A stretch of 64,000 nt of DNA from DASQPA01 sp963756455 (GTDB taxonomy: Bacteria > Acidobacteriota > Thermoanaerobaculia > Multivoradales > UBA5704): contig CAVWNC010000003.1 in assembly GCA_963756455.1 (NCBI GenBank), positions 1,426,001-1,490,000 of the forward strand, written 5' to 3'. The position numbers and the translations under genes were made by a program. This document shows positions 14,478 through 23,683 of the stretch, piece after piece. Below the pieces are notes generated by a model. The model ran no database searches. It saw only the letters and a list, made by a program, of their open reading frames with translations, and was not told the DNA's origin. Within the stretch, counting starts at the first letter, position 1, and each line of letters opens with the position of its first letter.

Positions 14478-16529
14478 TTAAGTGAGAGGCTCGGGGGCGG
14501 CGATCCAGTACCCTTGCGCATAATCGACCCCGATCGCGCGCAGAGCCTCCAGCGTGTCGCGGTCCTCCACCCCCTCGGCGATCGTGCGGATGCCCATGAC
14601 GTGGCCGATCTGGTGGATCGATTCGACGAGCGCACGCTGGACCGAGTCGCCGACGAGATTGCGCACGAACTCGCCGTCGATCTTCAGAAAATCGACCCGC
14701 AGGTTTTTGAGGTAGGCGAAAGAGGAGAGACCGGTCCCGAAGTCGTCGAGGACGAAGCGGACGCCTCTGGCCTTCAAGGTGGCGATGAAGCGCCGAGCCC
14801 GGGTGAGGTTGGCCACTGCGGCGGTCTCGGTGATCTCGAAGCAGAGGCGCGCCGGCGGCATGCCGCTCGCCTCCATCTCCCCGAGGACATAGTCGAGGAA
14901 GTCGCCCTCGCCGATCGACTGCCCGGAGAGATTGATGGCGTAGCAGGTGCCGGGAGCGGCACTCGCGAGCGTGCTCCGGGTGAGGACAGAGAAAGCGGCG
15001 TGAACCACCCAACGATCGATCGAGGGGATCAGGTGATAGCGCTCGGCCGCCTGGATGAAGGCGGAGGGAGTGGCGATCCGCCCCTCTTCGTCGACCATGC
15101 GGATGAAGATCTCGCAGAGTGGGATGTCCGTGGGGGGAACGGGCCCGAGCGGCTGGATGGGCTGGCAGTAGAGGCGGAAGCGCTCCTCGTCGAAGGCCTT
15201 GTGAATACGGTGGATCCAGTTCATGACGCCGTGGCGTTCGGTGACCAGGGTGTCGTCCGGCTGGTACTCGTGGATGCGGTTGCGTCCGGCCTCCTTGGCG
15301 ACGTAGCAGGCGGCGTCGGCGGCCGAGAGCACCTGCGCCAGGTCGCCGCTCCCGCGGTCGATCATGACGGTGCCCAGGCTGACCCCGATCTCGAAGATCC
15401 GGTCCTGCCAGACGAAGCGATGAGCGCGGACCGCCGCCCGGAGGGTCTCGGCCAGGACCCGCGCCCGCTCGGGCGAGGTGTCCTCGAGCAGCACGCCGAA
15501 CTCGTCGCCGCCCAGCCGGGCGAGGATGTCCCCCGGGCGGAGCCGGGCGGCGAGGGCCGCCGTCACCTCCTTCAGGAGCTCATCGCCGGCCAGATGTCCG
15601 GAGGTGTCGTTGACCAGCTTGAACTCATCCAGATCGAGGTAGAAAAGAGCATGGTGGCGCCCCTCCTCGCGCGCCGTCCGCAGGCAGCGATCCAGCCGGA
15701 TCTCGAGCTCCCGCCGGTTGAGGAGGCCGGTCAGGGCGTCGTGCTGGGCGAGGAAGCTCATCTCGCGCTCCATGCCGCGGAGCTCGGTGACGTCCTTGAA
15801 GACGAGGACGGTGCCGGTGATCCGGCCCCGGCGGTCGCGGATCGGGGCGACCGAGTCGCGGATGGCGAACTCCATCCCGTCCCGGCGGAGGAGGATCGAG
15901 GCGTCGGGCAGCTCGATCACCTTCCCCTCGCGCAGGCAGCGCTCGACCGGATCGAAGAGCGGCCGCACCCCGGCCTCGTCGACGACGTCGAAGACCCGCG
16001 ACAGGGGCTGTCCGGCCGCCTCAGCCGCGCTCCAGCCGGTCAGCCGCTCGGCGACGGCATTCAGATAGTCGACGAGCCCCGAGGCGTCGGTGCGGATCAC
16101 CCCGTCGCCGATCGAGGCGAGCGTGACCTCGGCGCGCTCGCGTTCCTCGACCAGGGCCTCCTCGGCTTCCTTGCGCTCGGTGATGTCGACGGCGGTGGCG
16201 AGGGCGGCCGGCACCCCCGCCATCTCGACGATGGCGGCGTTGACCACGAGCCAGCGCTCCGCCCCATCCCGGCGGACGATCTTGAGCTCGTAGCTCGGGG
16301 GGGTGACGTCCAACCCCTGCAGGCGGGCCCGCACCCTCGCCTCGACGGTCGGGCGGAAGTCGGGATGCGTCAGCCCGAAGAGCTCCATGCCGAGGAGCTC
16401 GCGGGCGGGATAGCCGGTCAGCTCCTCGCAGGCACGGTTGACGAAGAGGAAGCGGTCCCGGTAGACGAAAATGGCGACCGAGGTGTTCTCGGCCAGCGTG
16501 CGAAACCAGGCCTCGATATCGGAGAGCAC
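14478..16529 (-). CDS. PAS-PAS-GGDEF-EAL cyclic-di-GMP signalling protein, paralogue
   Basis: 683 residues from a GTG at 16529; no other start exists between it and an upstream in-frame TAA. The layout matches the 12244-14412 gene: two PAS domains, GGDEF with an intact RLGGDEF and RPGD inhibitory site, and EAL with EIF in place of EAL but NLSG, EITE, DDFGTG, KID, AEGVE and QGYW intact. The two proteins share long identical stretches and stand 65 bp apart in tandem, so they arose by duplication. The PAS regions differ most, suggesting different input signals. Cytoplasmic; output would be c-di-GMP turnover. Confidence 0.9.
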   Translation of the reverse strand: MLSDIEAWFRTLAENTSVAIFVYRDRFLFVNRACEELTGYPARELLGMELFGLTHPDFRPTVEARVRARLQGLDVTPPSYELKIVRRDGAERWLVVNAAIVEMAGVPAALATAVDITERKEAEEALVEERERAEVTLASIGDGVIRTDASGLVDYLNAVAERLTGWSAAEAAGQPLSRVFDVVDEAGVRPLFDPVERCLREGKVIELPDASILLRRDGMEFAIRDSVAPIRDRRGRITGTVLVFKDVTELRGMEREMSFLAQHDALTGLLNRRELEIRLDRCLRTAREEGRHHALFYLDLDEFKLVNDTSGHLAGDELLKEVTAALAARLRPGDILARLGGDEFGVLLEDTSPERARVLAETLRAAVRAHRFVWQDRIFEIGVSLGTVMIDRGSGDLAQVLSAADAACYVAKEAGRNRIHEYQPDDTLVTERHGVMNWIHRIHKAFDEERFRLYCQPIQPLGPVPPTDIPLCEIFIRMVDEEGRIATPSAFIQAAERYHLIPSIDRWVVHAAFSVLTRSTLASAAPGTCYAINLSGQSIGEGDFLDYVLGEMEASGMPPARLCFEITETAAVANLTRARRFIATLKARGVRFVLDDFGTGLSSFAYLKNLRVDFLKIDGEFVRNLVGDSVQRALVESIHQIGHVMGIRTIAEGVEDRDTLEALRAIGVDYAQGYWIAAPEPLT

Positions 16530-16792
16530 CGGCGAGAGAACCGGCGATGTCGGCGCCTGGCCCCAATCCTCCCTATCGGAGGCCGGTGGGAGCGGATCGA
16601 GGGGGGCGGCGATGGGCGGCTCCTTGGGTGCCTGGGGGTATGGGTACGGCTTGTGGTCGACCGGTCTTGCGACTTCCTCCCATTATAGTCTCCGCTTCGA
16701 GGCGGGGGGTTACAGGCGCCGCTCCGCGGCCCCGCAGCGGCCCCGCGACCCTGCCTTGACACCTCGATCCCCGCGACGGTAGCGTTTTCGTC

Positions 16793-17191
16793 ATGTCCGA
16801 CGACGAACGCGCCATCCGTGACGTCATCGCCACCTGGCTCCGCGCCAGCGTGGAGGGCGACTCGGCGAAGGTCTTGGACCTGATGGCCGACGACGCCGTC
16901 TTCCTCACCCCCGGTGAGCCGCCCTTCGGCAAGGAGAAATTCGCGGTCGCCCAGGAAGGTCTCCGGGACTTTCGGATGGAGGCCCGCTCGGAGGTCCGCG
17001 AGATCCGGATTGCCGGAGACTGGGCGTACAGCTGGACCGACCTCGCGATCACCATCACGCCGGCTCAGGGAGGAGAGGTGGTGCGGAGACAGGGCAACAC
17101 GCTCAGCATTTTCGAGCGGCGGGCCGACGGGCGGTGGGTGCTCTCCCGGGACGCCAACCTGCTGGCGGTCGAAAAGACGGACGCCGGATGA
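16793..17191 (+). CDS. SnoaL/DUF4440-like NTF2-fold protein
   Basis: 132 residues. The start (ERAIRDVIATWLRASVEGD), then VLDLMADDAVFLTPGEPPFGKE, and WAYSWTDLAIT with a final FERRADGRWVLSRDANLL are typical of the SgcJ/EcaC or DUF4440 branch of the NTF2 cone fold. Members are often small-molecule binding or cyclase-like proteins, but most are uncharacterised. The stop overlaps the next start by 4 bp (ATGA), so the two are coupled. Confidence 0.85.
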   Translation: MSDDERAIRDVIATWLRASVEGDSAKVLDLMADDAVFLTPGEPPFGKEKFAVAQEGLRDFRMEARSEVREIRIAGDWAYSWTDLAITITPAQGGEVVRRQGNTLSIFERRADGRWVLSRDANLLAVEKTDAG

Positions 17192-17697
17192 CCGTCCTCA
17201 CGACGGAGAGGTTGAGCCTCCAGAAGTTTTCCCTGGACGATGCCGGATTCATGTTCCGCTTGCTGAACGAGCCTTCTTTTCTCCGGTACATCGGCGACAA
17301 GGGAGTGAGAACCCTGGAGGATGCCCGCTCGTACATCCTGGACGGGCCGCTCGCCAGCTATGAAAAATTAGGCTTCGGCCTCTGGAGGGTGGAGAACCGG
17401 GCGTCGGGGGTTTCGATGGGGATGTGCGGTCTCCTCAAGCGAGAGATCCTGGAGTATTTCGACATCGGGTACGCGTTCCTCCCCGAGTTCTGGTCTCAAG
17501 GGTACGCCTTGGAAGCCGCCGCGGCCGTCCTCTCGTATGCGCGGGACACGTTGGGCCTGGAGCGGGTCGCCGCGATCACCCAGGTGGACAACGAGAGCTC
17601 GATCCGTCTCCTCCAGAAAATAGGATTTGCGTTCGAGGGGATGATTCGATTGTCCGAGGGTGCCCCGGAAATCAAGCTGTTTGCCCTGGATTTTTAG
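17188..17697 (+). CDS. GNAT N-acetyltransferase (RimJ/RimL type)
   Basis: 169 residues from the ATG at 17188, which overlaps the previous stop; a longer upstream frame is not protein-like. The pattern LTTERLSLQKFSLDDAGFMFRLLNEPSF, then IGYAFLPEFWSQGYALEAAAAVLSYA and VDNESSIRLLQKIGFAFEG, is the classical RimJ/RimL-like GNAT fold, with the acetyl-CoA loop at FWSQGYA. It probably acetylates a protein N-terminus or small amine; the target is unknown. It ends immediately next to the convergent thiI stop. Confidence 0.88.
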   Translation: MTVLTTERLSLQKFSLDDAGFMFRLLNEPSFLRYIGDKGVRTLEDARSYILDGPLASYEKLGFGLWRVENRASGVSMGMCGLLKREILEYFDIGYAFLPEFWSQGYALEAAAAVLSYARDTLGLERVAAITQVDNESSIRLLQKIGFAFEGMIRLSEGAPEIKLFALDF

Positions 17698-19212
17698 TTA
17701 GCGCACGGCCGGGGCGAGGAGCGCGAGGTCGAGCCGCCCCTCCCGCTCGGCGAGACGGAGGAGCGCCTTGGCTCCCCCCTTGAAGTGATACGCGCGGAAG
17801 CCTTCTCCCTGCATCCGCTCGGCGAGATGCGCGCTCTTCAATCCCACCTCACAGACGAGGACGTAGGTGCCGTCGCGGCCGAACGCCGGGTAGGCGGCGA
17901 CGGCGTGAGGGAAATCGAGGTGGAGCGACCCCGGCCAGTGCCAGGCACGGAAGGCGGCGCCGGAACGCAGGTCGAGGACGGTAGCCCCGGCGGGAATGGT
18001 TTCGATTTCGACCGGCGGCGCGGCGAGATCCGCCGCGGGCGGTTCGCGGAGGTCGTGGACGGTCCGCCCGGCGAGAGCCGCTCGCAGGCTTCCTGGTTCG
18101 AGCTGGGCCTCCCCGGCGAGCACCGAGCCGAGGCTCGCCCGGGTGGCCGGGCGGCGGCCTTCCAGACCGCAGTACTCGGGGACGGCGGCAGCCGCGTCGT
18201 ACACCCCGATCCGGCGGGCGATCGCGAGGATCTCCTCCTTGTTGAAACCGAGGAGCGGCCGGAGGATGGGGAGGCGGACCGCCTCGGAGATGACCGCCAG
18301 GTTCCGCACCGTCTGCGACGACACCTGGCCGATGGCGTCACCGGTGACGATCCCCGCCGCGTCTCCCTGCCGCGCGACGATCTCCGCCGCCCTGAGCATG
18401 AGGCGTTTCAAGAGGATCTGCCAGTAGTGGGGCGGGGTTTTCTCCTGGAGCTCGGCGACCAGGGGACGGAGGTCGATCTCGTGCAGGCGGGGACAGCTGC
18501 CGTAGCTCCAACGCTCGGCGATCTGGCGGAGGACTTTCTGCACGCCTTCACGATGGGCGGCGCCCCCCAGGTTCAAGAAGACGTATTCGAGCCGTACCCC
18601 GCGTTTCAAGAGCAGCCAGGCGGCGACCGCCGAGTCGAAGCCCCCGGAGACCAGCGCCACGGCCCGCCCTTCGACCCCCAGCGGCAGGCCGCCGTGGCCG
18701 GAGAGCTTGTCGAGGAAGAGATGGGCGATCCCCGGCTCCAGCTCGACGTGGGCGGTGACCTCGGGTGCAGCGAGGTCGACTCCCGAGGCGTAGGGGAGGA
18801 GCGCACGGCCGAGGGCGACCTGGACGTCTCGCGAGCGGAAGGGGATGCGGTCGCGCTCGCCGCGGCGGGAGGCGCGGACGGCGAAGCGCCGGCCGGCCAC
18901 GGCCGAGCGGAAGAACGCCTCGCCCTCCCGGACGACATCGGCCAGGTCGGCGAACGGGCGAGGAACGATTTCCGACACCGACTGCAGGCCGAAAACCCGG
19001 GAGAGAATCGCGGGCGCCGACTCGGCCTCGCCCTCGGCGGTCTCTTCGATCTCGACGTAGAAGCGGCTCCAGTTGCGTTCCAGACGGTGGGGGATGCCGT
19101 GCGAGGTGAGAGCGTCGGCGATGTTCCTCTCCAGGCGGCGGAGGAACCGCATGCGGGTCTGGCGCGCCTTCGTATAGAGGTCGCCCGACAGGCGGAGGAC
19201 GAAGCGTTTCAC
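17698..19212 (-). CDS. thiI: tRNA 4-thiouridine synthase ThiI with rhodanese domain
   Basis: 504 residues from the GTG at 19212, which overlaps the upstream stop (GTGA). Order: an N-terminal ferredoxin-like/THUMP region (about 1-165), a PP-loop adenylation domain with SGGFDS at 189-194, PEYCG at about 350 (the Cys that pairs with the persulfide), and a C-terminal rhodanese with CEVGLKS (about 460). It adenylates U8 of tRNA and transfers sulfur to make s4U; the rhodanese Cys carries the persulfide and can also feed thiamine thiazole synthesis. All key residues are present. The coupling to a surface protein gene is unexpected. Confidence 0.95.
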   Translation of the reverse strand: MKRFVLRLSGDLYTKARQTRMRFLRRLERNIADALTSHGIPHRLERNWSRFYVEIEETAEGEAESAPAILSRVFGLQSVSEIVPRPFADLADVVREGEAFFRSAVAGRRFAVRASRRGERDRIPFRSRDVQVALGRALLPYASGVDLAAPEVTAHVELEPGIAHLFLDKLSGHGGLPLGVEGRAVALVSGGFDSAVAAWLLLKRGVRLEYVFLNLGGAAHREGVQKVLRQIAERWSYGSCPRLHEIDLRPLVAELQEKTPPHYWQILLKRLMLRAAEIVARQGDAAGIVTGDAIGQVSSQTVRNLAVISEAVRLPILRPLLGFNKEEILAIARRIGVYDAAAAVPEYCGLEGRRPATRASLGSVLAGEAQLEPGSLRAALAGRTVHDLREPPAADLAAPPVEIETIPAGATVLDLRSGAAFRAWHWPGSLHLDFPHAVAAYPAFGRDGTYVLVCEVGLKSAHLAERMQGEGFRAYHFKGGAKALLRLAEREGRLDLALLAPAVR

Positions 19213-22133
19213 GGCCGGAGCACCGTCACCAGCCACAGCCGGGTGTCGCCTTTGAAGGGGGCGTCGAAGACCCGCGCCGCGCCCACCCGGACATCGATCG
19301 CCGGGATACGTGCGATGGGGAGAGCCGACGTGGCGAAGCGCCATTCGAGGCCGGCCAAGCGCAGCCAGTCGCCGGAGTCCATGCGGAGGCGCTCGAAGAA
19401 GAGGGGGACGGGGAGGAAGCCGAGCCGGAGCTCGGCGCGCTCGCCCAGAAAATCCCGGCCGAGGAGGGTCCCGGCGGGAAGGGCGGGGACGGCGATCCGG
19501 CCGGCGAGGACGGAGTCCGGCAGGAGGCTGCCGCCATAGCCGCCGACCCCGACGAGGTCGAACGGCCGCGGGCTGCCGCCCACCCGGTCGCGGGTGACGG
19601 AGACGCGGAGGCCGTCGTCGTCGTGGCCCAGGCCGAGGGAGAGATCGCCGCCGTAGCGCCGGAAGGAGTCGCCATCACCTCCTCCGCTCTCGCCATGGAG
19701 GTGCGCTCTCTCCTCCAGGTAGGAGAGGCCACGGCTGTGGACCGCGGCATAGCCGGCGTCGAGAAAGCCGAGGGTACGATGCACCGATTCCCCCAGCCGA
19801 GGATCGATCGCGGTGAACAGGCCGCCGCCAGCGAGGCGGACCCGGGCCGGTCCGAGGCGTCGGTCCCATTCCACCCGCACCTCGCCGCCCTGCTGATCGA
19901 GATCCAGGACGCCGCTCCGGGCGGCTCCCCCCAGGTGCCCGCTCTGGCGGGAGGGCAGCTCCTGGGTGTCGAAAAGGTGAAGCGAGAGGTCGACCGGCCA
20001 GCCGCGGTAGGTGGCGGTGGCGGTGCCGCCCCGGGCGCTGCCGGGGCTCCCCACCCCCCCGAGGATCAGCCAGTCGAGCCGGCCGACGACGTCGCCCCCG
20101 CGCATCCCGAGATCGGCGACCCCGGAGGCCCCGGTGGCGCTCCCCGAGACGAGCGGAAAGAGCTCCTGCCGGCCGAGCCCATAGGGATGCCCGGCCGGCA
20201 GCTCGGCGAGAGCGAATGGGATCGGAGCCGGAGGGGCCGGCGGACGGACGGCGGGTGCCAGCTCGGCGGCGGGGAGGAGCGGGAGAGCCGGGAGCGTCGG
20301 CGCGACAGCGGTTTCGCTCGCCGTGGCTCCCAGATCCAACCGCCGGAGGTCGAGGCCATCGGCCTGCATGCCGAGGTAGAAGAGGGCCTTGCCGTCCGGC
20401 GTGGGGTCCGGGGCGAGGGCGGCCCCCGGGGTGCGGGTGAGAGGATAGGGCGCCGCCTCCGGATCGAGCGGGAAAGCCCAGATGTCGATGAAGCCGCCGC
20501 TCCCCACCGTGGCATAGAGGGTTTTACCGTCGCCGCTCCAGGCCGGGGCGGAGACGCTCGCGCCCGGCGGCGGGGCGAGCGTGGTCTCGGCGCCGGTCGC
20601 CAAGTCGCTCACGACGAGGCGCCAGTCGTCTCCGGCTTGCGGGGCATGCCGGGCGTAGACGGCGCGCTTGCCGTCGGGGCTGACCCGCGGCTGGTCGTAG
20701 ACGATCTCGACCGACGGCTCGGTCACCGCCTGGATCGCCCCGCCCCCCCCTCGCGTGAGGTCGACCCGCACCACCTGCGAGAAGCCGTTCCGGTTGCGGA
20801 GGGCGAGAGCCCAGGTGCCGTCCGGGGCTGGATCGGGCGCGCGGAGATCGGCCTCGCGGGTCAAGCGCTCGACCCGGCCGGAGGCGATCTCCCAGCGGAA
20901 GAGGTCGGGGTGGAGGAAGCCGCGGCCGTCGGGCTCGAAGCGGACGAAGAGGATGGATTTGTCGTCGGGGAGGAAGCGCGGCATGGTGGGGGAGATGCCG
21001 TCGGTCGCCGGCAGGGTGTGGAGGGCCTTCCGGGGGAGCGGCCGGGTGCGCACCGCCGGCGCGTCCTGGGGATCGCGTTCGGCGATCTTGCCGCGTTCTT
21101 CTTCCCACTTGCGCTCCGCCTCGGTATCCGGAGCCGTCGACCAGACGACGAGCTCGCCCGGCTTGTCGCGCTTCCGGAGCACGATGGCGAGGCTCGCGCC
21201 GTCGGGCGAGAGGGCCGGGGCGCCGGTCGTCCAGGAGAGATCCTGCCAGAGCGCCCCCTCTTGAGAGGCCGGGCGGAGACGCCGTTCCGCCTCCACCGCC
21301 TGCCAGGTCAGCTCGGCGGTGAAACGACCGTAGAGATCTCTGGGCGACTCGCCGTAGAGCCCTTTCCAGGCCTCGTCGAAGCTCCGTTCCCGGCGGGCCG
21401 AGAGGCGGCCCCAGAGCTTGGGCAGGCTGGAGCCGCCGGCCCGGGCGTCGGTCCATTCGAGGAAGGCCGAGCCCATGAGATAGGCCATGGACTGCCCCTG
21501 CCAGCTGCGGTCCCCGTCGAGCGCCTCGTAGCTCGGCAGCTTCCCCTCCTGGGCCCGGCGGCGGAGGATCGCCGCCCGGAGGTCGCCGTTCGGTCGTCCC
21601 GAGCCGGTGAGCCGGCCTTCGACGACCGTGGCATAGCCCTCGGTCACCCAGCGCGGCGACTTCCGGGCCACCGGTCCGAGCGGCAGGAAGAGGGAGATCC
21701 CGCGCCAGAGAGGGTTCCGCGACGGCCGCAGGAGATGAACGAGATGGGTCCCCTCGTGGGTGAGGAGGAGCTCGCTCCAGTCGGAGTAGTGGCCGATGAC
21801 CGACTCCGGCTCGGGAGGGCTCGTCCACAGCTCGATCCTGGGCCAGCCGAGGAAGGGGAAGGCGGCGCCGTTCGCCTCGGCGACGGGGTCCGAGACCAGC
21901 ACGTCGATGACCTCCGGCGGCCGGTATCCCACCTCCTCTTCCACCCGCCCCCAGATCGACTCCAGGCGCGCCGCGGCATGCCGGGTCCACGCCGCCGAGT
22001 CCGCCGGGTAGTGGAGGCGGAAGTGCGGGGTGATGAGGGTCTCCCAACGGACCTCGGGCCCCTGGGCGGCCAAAGGAGCAGCGAGGAGGAGGGAGCCCAG
22101 GACGAGGAAGCCGAGCGATGCGGAGCGGCTCAT
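19209..22133 (-). CDS. Gluzincin-TolB/WD40-beta-barrel surface protein
   Basis: 974 residues. Signal peptide 1-23 (ALA-like site AAQ). A peptidase-MA type gluzincin domain follows, with HEGTH at 126-130 and the third ligand in WVTEGYATV (about 165). Residues about 300-620 hold TolB-like beta-propeller repeats (ALSPDGASLAI, RVSPDGKRAVYARHA, and so on). The C-terminal 330 residues are beta-rich with a terminal strand ending in an aromatic/hydrophobic pattern (LWLVTVLRP), consistent with an outer-membrane barrel. This looks like a surface-anchored metalloprotease-like protein; substrate unknown. It is coupled by a 4-bp overlap to thiI. Confidence 0.8.
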   Translation of the reverse strand: MSRSASLGFLVLGSLLLAAPLAAQGPEVRWETLITPHFRLHYPADSAAWTRHAAARLESIWGRVEEEVGYRPPEVIDVLVSDPVAEANGAAFPFLGWPRIELWTSPPEPESVIGHYSDWSELLLTHEGTHLVHLLRPSRNPLWRGISLFLPLGPVARKSPRWVTEGYATVVEGRLTGSGRPNGDLRAAILRRRAQEGKLPSYEALDGDRSWQGQSMAYLMGSAFLEWTDARAGGSSLPKLWGRLSARRERSFDEAWKGLYGESPRDLYGRFTAELTWQAVEAERRLRPASQEGALWQDLSWTTGAPALSPDGASLAIVLRKRDKPGELVVWSTAPDTEAERKWEEERGKIAERDPQDAPAVRTRPLPRKALHTLPATDGISPTMPRFLPDDKSILFVRFEPDGRGFLHPDLFRWEIASGRVERLTREADLRAPDPAPDGTWALALRNRNGFSQVVRVDLTRGGGGAIQAVTEPSVEIVYDQPRVSPDGKRAVYARHAPQAGDDWRLVVSDLATGAETTLAPPPGASVSAPAWSGDGKTLYATVGSGGFIDIWAFPLDPEAAPYPLTRTPGAALAPDPTPDGKALFYLGMQADGLDLRRLDLGATASETAVAPTLPALPLLPAAELAPAVRPPAPPAPIPFALAELPAGHPYGLGRQELFPLVSGSATGASGVADLGMRGGDVVGRLDWLILGGVGSPGSARGGTATATYRGWPVDLSLHLFDTQELPSRQSGHLGGAARSGVLDLDQQGGEVRVEWDRRLGPARVRLAGGGLFTAIDPRLGESVHRTLGFLDAGYAAVHSRGLSYLEERAHLHGESGGGDGDSFRRYGGDLSLGLGHDDDGLRVSVTRDRVGGSPRPFDLVGVGGYGGSLLPDSVLAGRIAVPALPAGTLLGRDFLGERAELRLGFLPVPLFFERLRMDSGDWLRLAGLEWRFATSALPIARIPAIDVRVGAARVFDAPFKGDTRLWLVTVLRP

Positions 22134-22222
22134 ACGCCTACTCTACGGGAGAAAGCACGCCGCGCGGCCTCCCTCGTCCCGCGCGAGGGAAGGCTCGCCG
22201 GCTCCAAGTGGCGGACTTTTCG

Positions 22223-22465
22223 CTATGCGCCCGGCTTCGGCGCCTTCGGCGGCAGGTCGCGCGCCTGGGGATCGTCCTCGAAGCCGTGGTGGTTGTGGCT
22301 GCCGTCGCAGAACGGCTTGTTGCTGGACGCCCCGCAACGGCAGAGCGCCAGGGCGGTCCGGCCGCCCAGGCCATACGCCTTGCCGGTGGGATCGACGATC
22401 TGGATGTTGTCCCCTTCCAGGCGGAAGGGACCGTTCTTCATCACGCTGATTTTGGTCTCGGACAT
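22223..22465 (-). CDS. CDGSH iron-sulfur domain protein
   Basis: 80 residues. The signature C-x-C-x8-C-x3-H is present (CRCGASSNKPFCDGSH at about 42-57), which binds a [2Fe-2S] cluster with three Cys and one His, as in mitoNEET. Bacterial single-CDGSH proteins are small redox or cluster-transfer factors of unclear role. A Shine-Dalgarno GGAGAG is 6 nt before the ATG. It stands alone between the surface protease-like gene and a divergent membrane-protein gene. Confidence 0.93.
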   Translation of the reverse strand: MSETKISVMKNGPFRLEGDNIQIVDPTGKAYGLGGRTALALCRCGASSNKPFCDGSHNHHGFEDDPQARDLPPKAPKPGA

Positions 22466-22571
22466 TCTCTCTCCTCTCCGGAGGCAGATGCTCCCGGTTG
22501 CGAATCTTCTTCGGAAGAGTTGCCGATCGAGCCCGGGGCGTCAAGCTGCGAGGCTCCCGTTTTCCCACCCC

Positions 22572-22580
22572 TGCTATCCT
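22572..22580 (+). promoter_or_regulatory. Extended -10 element before the LPG-synthase-type membrane gene
   Basis: TGCTATCCT, 26 bp before the ATG at 22607. No clear -35. It belongs to the TGCTAnnnT pattern that recurs upstream of starts in this window. Confidence 0.4.
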
Positions 22581-22606
22581 GGTACGCCCTCTGGCGAACC
22601 TTATCC

Positions 22607-23683
22607 ATGCTCGAACCCCTGACCGACACCCAGCCACTCCCCTCTCCTTCGGCGAGATCCCGGCCCTGGCGGCGGGGACTTGGGATTGCTTTCAAGTGGG
22701 TGCTGATCGCTGCGGCGTTCTACTTCTCGTGGCGTTCGATCGCGGGGATGCGGTGGGCGGAGCTCGCGGCACGGCTGGCGGCGGCGGATCGAGGGCTGAT
22801 CGCGGCTGCGGTCTTCTTCCTTGCCCTCCGCTTCGGCCTCTGGGACCTGCGCTTCCGGATCGCCGCTCGTCGGACGACGGGAGAGCCGGTGCCGGGGGCG
22901 GTCTTCGGCTTCTCGGTGATCCTCGCCTCGGCAGCGCTCAATCTCCTGAACCCGGCGGCTCGGTTGCTCTCGGGGCCCCTCCGGGCACGGAGCTTCGCCC
23001 GCGCCTGCCGCCGCTCGTTCGGAACCTTCTACGGCATCGTGCTCTACGACCAGTTCGCCCACCAATTCGTGATCAGCACCATGACCTGCCTCGCCGTTCT
23101 TCTCGCGGCGAGCGCCCGGGGATATGGGGTCGTCGGCGGCGCGGGCCTTGCATTGCTCGTCGCCGCGGTCGTCTTCGTGATTCTGTGGAGCCGCCGGCGG
23201 GGACCGTTCGCGGACAATCCTATCGTGCGTTTCTTCGCCAGGAAGGCGGAGCGCGCCGAAGGGAGCCTGCAGCGGGTCTACGCGGAGGGGCACGAGGCGG
23301 CCGGCACGTTCGTCCGCCTCCTGGGCGATTCCGGGATGGCTTGGCGGGCGGCGGTCTTGGGCGTCACGCTCTTCCTCGCCAACGCCGTGGCTCAGTGGCT
23401 TCTCTTCCGCGCCCTGGGCCAGGAGGTGGGAATGCTCGCGGTGGTCGCGGTGGTGGCTTTGGGCAACGCCGCAGGTATGCTGGCGGGGACCCCGGGTGGA
23501 ATCGGGACGACGGAGGCGGCGATGGTCGCCTCCTACGTGGCCCTGGGGGTGGATCGGGCAAACGCCGGGGCGGCGACGCTCCTCTTCCGCGGTCTCCACT
23601 ATGCGCTGGTCGTGGGAGTGGGCCTGCCGGCGCTCGCCTGGCTTGAAGCGCGTGGGGACGCCCGAGGGAGGATCGAAGGATGA
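22607..23683 (+). CDS. Polytopic membrane protein, LPG synthase TM region (UPF0104) family
   Basis: 358 residues with eight predicted helices. The block LRFGLWDLRFRIAAR, a loop with LNLLNPAARLLSGPLRARSFA, then GNAAGMLAGTPGGIGTTEAAMVAS matches the flippase-like domain of MprF and related stand-alone UPF0104 proteins. The PGGIGxxE motif is diagnostic. Without the aminoacyl-transferase half, a lipid flippase or transporter role is likely. The chosen ATG gives a cytosolic N-terminus of about 28 residues. Its stop overlaps the next start by 4 bp (ATGA). Confidence 0.85.
   Translation: MLEPLTDTQPLPSPSARSRPWRRGLGIAFKWVLIAAAFYFSWRSIAGMRWAELAARLAAADRGLIAAAVFFLALRFGLWDLRFRIAARRTTGEPVPGAVFGFSVILASAALNLLNPAARLLSGPLRARSFARACRRSFGTFYGIVLYDQFAHQFVISTMTCLAVLLAASARGYGVVGGAGLALLVAAVVFVILWSRRRGPFADNPIVRFFARKAERAEGSLQRVYAEGHEAAGTFVRLLGDSGMAWRAAVLGVTLFLANAVAQWLLFRALGQEVGMLAVVAVVALGNAAGMLAGTPGGIGTTEAAMVASYVALGVDRANAGAATLLFRGLHYALVVGVGLPALAWLEARGDARGRIEG

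Noticed and set aside
14478..16529. Calling the EAL domain inactive because the EAL tripeptide is changed
   Set aside because: The metal-binding Glu is kept as EIF and all other ligand motifs are intact, so inactivity cannot be inferred.
19623..22622. 999-residue plus-strand frame opposite the gluzincin-barrel gene
   Set aside because: Shadow of the minus-strand gene with the signal peptide, HEGTH and propeller motifs; composition Gly/Glu/Arg-rich and not protein-like.
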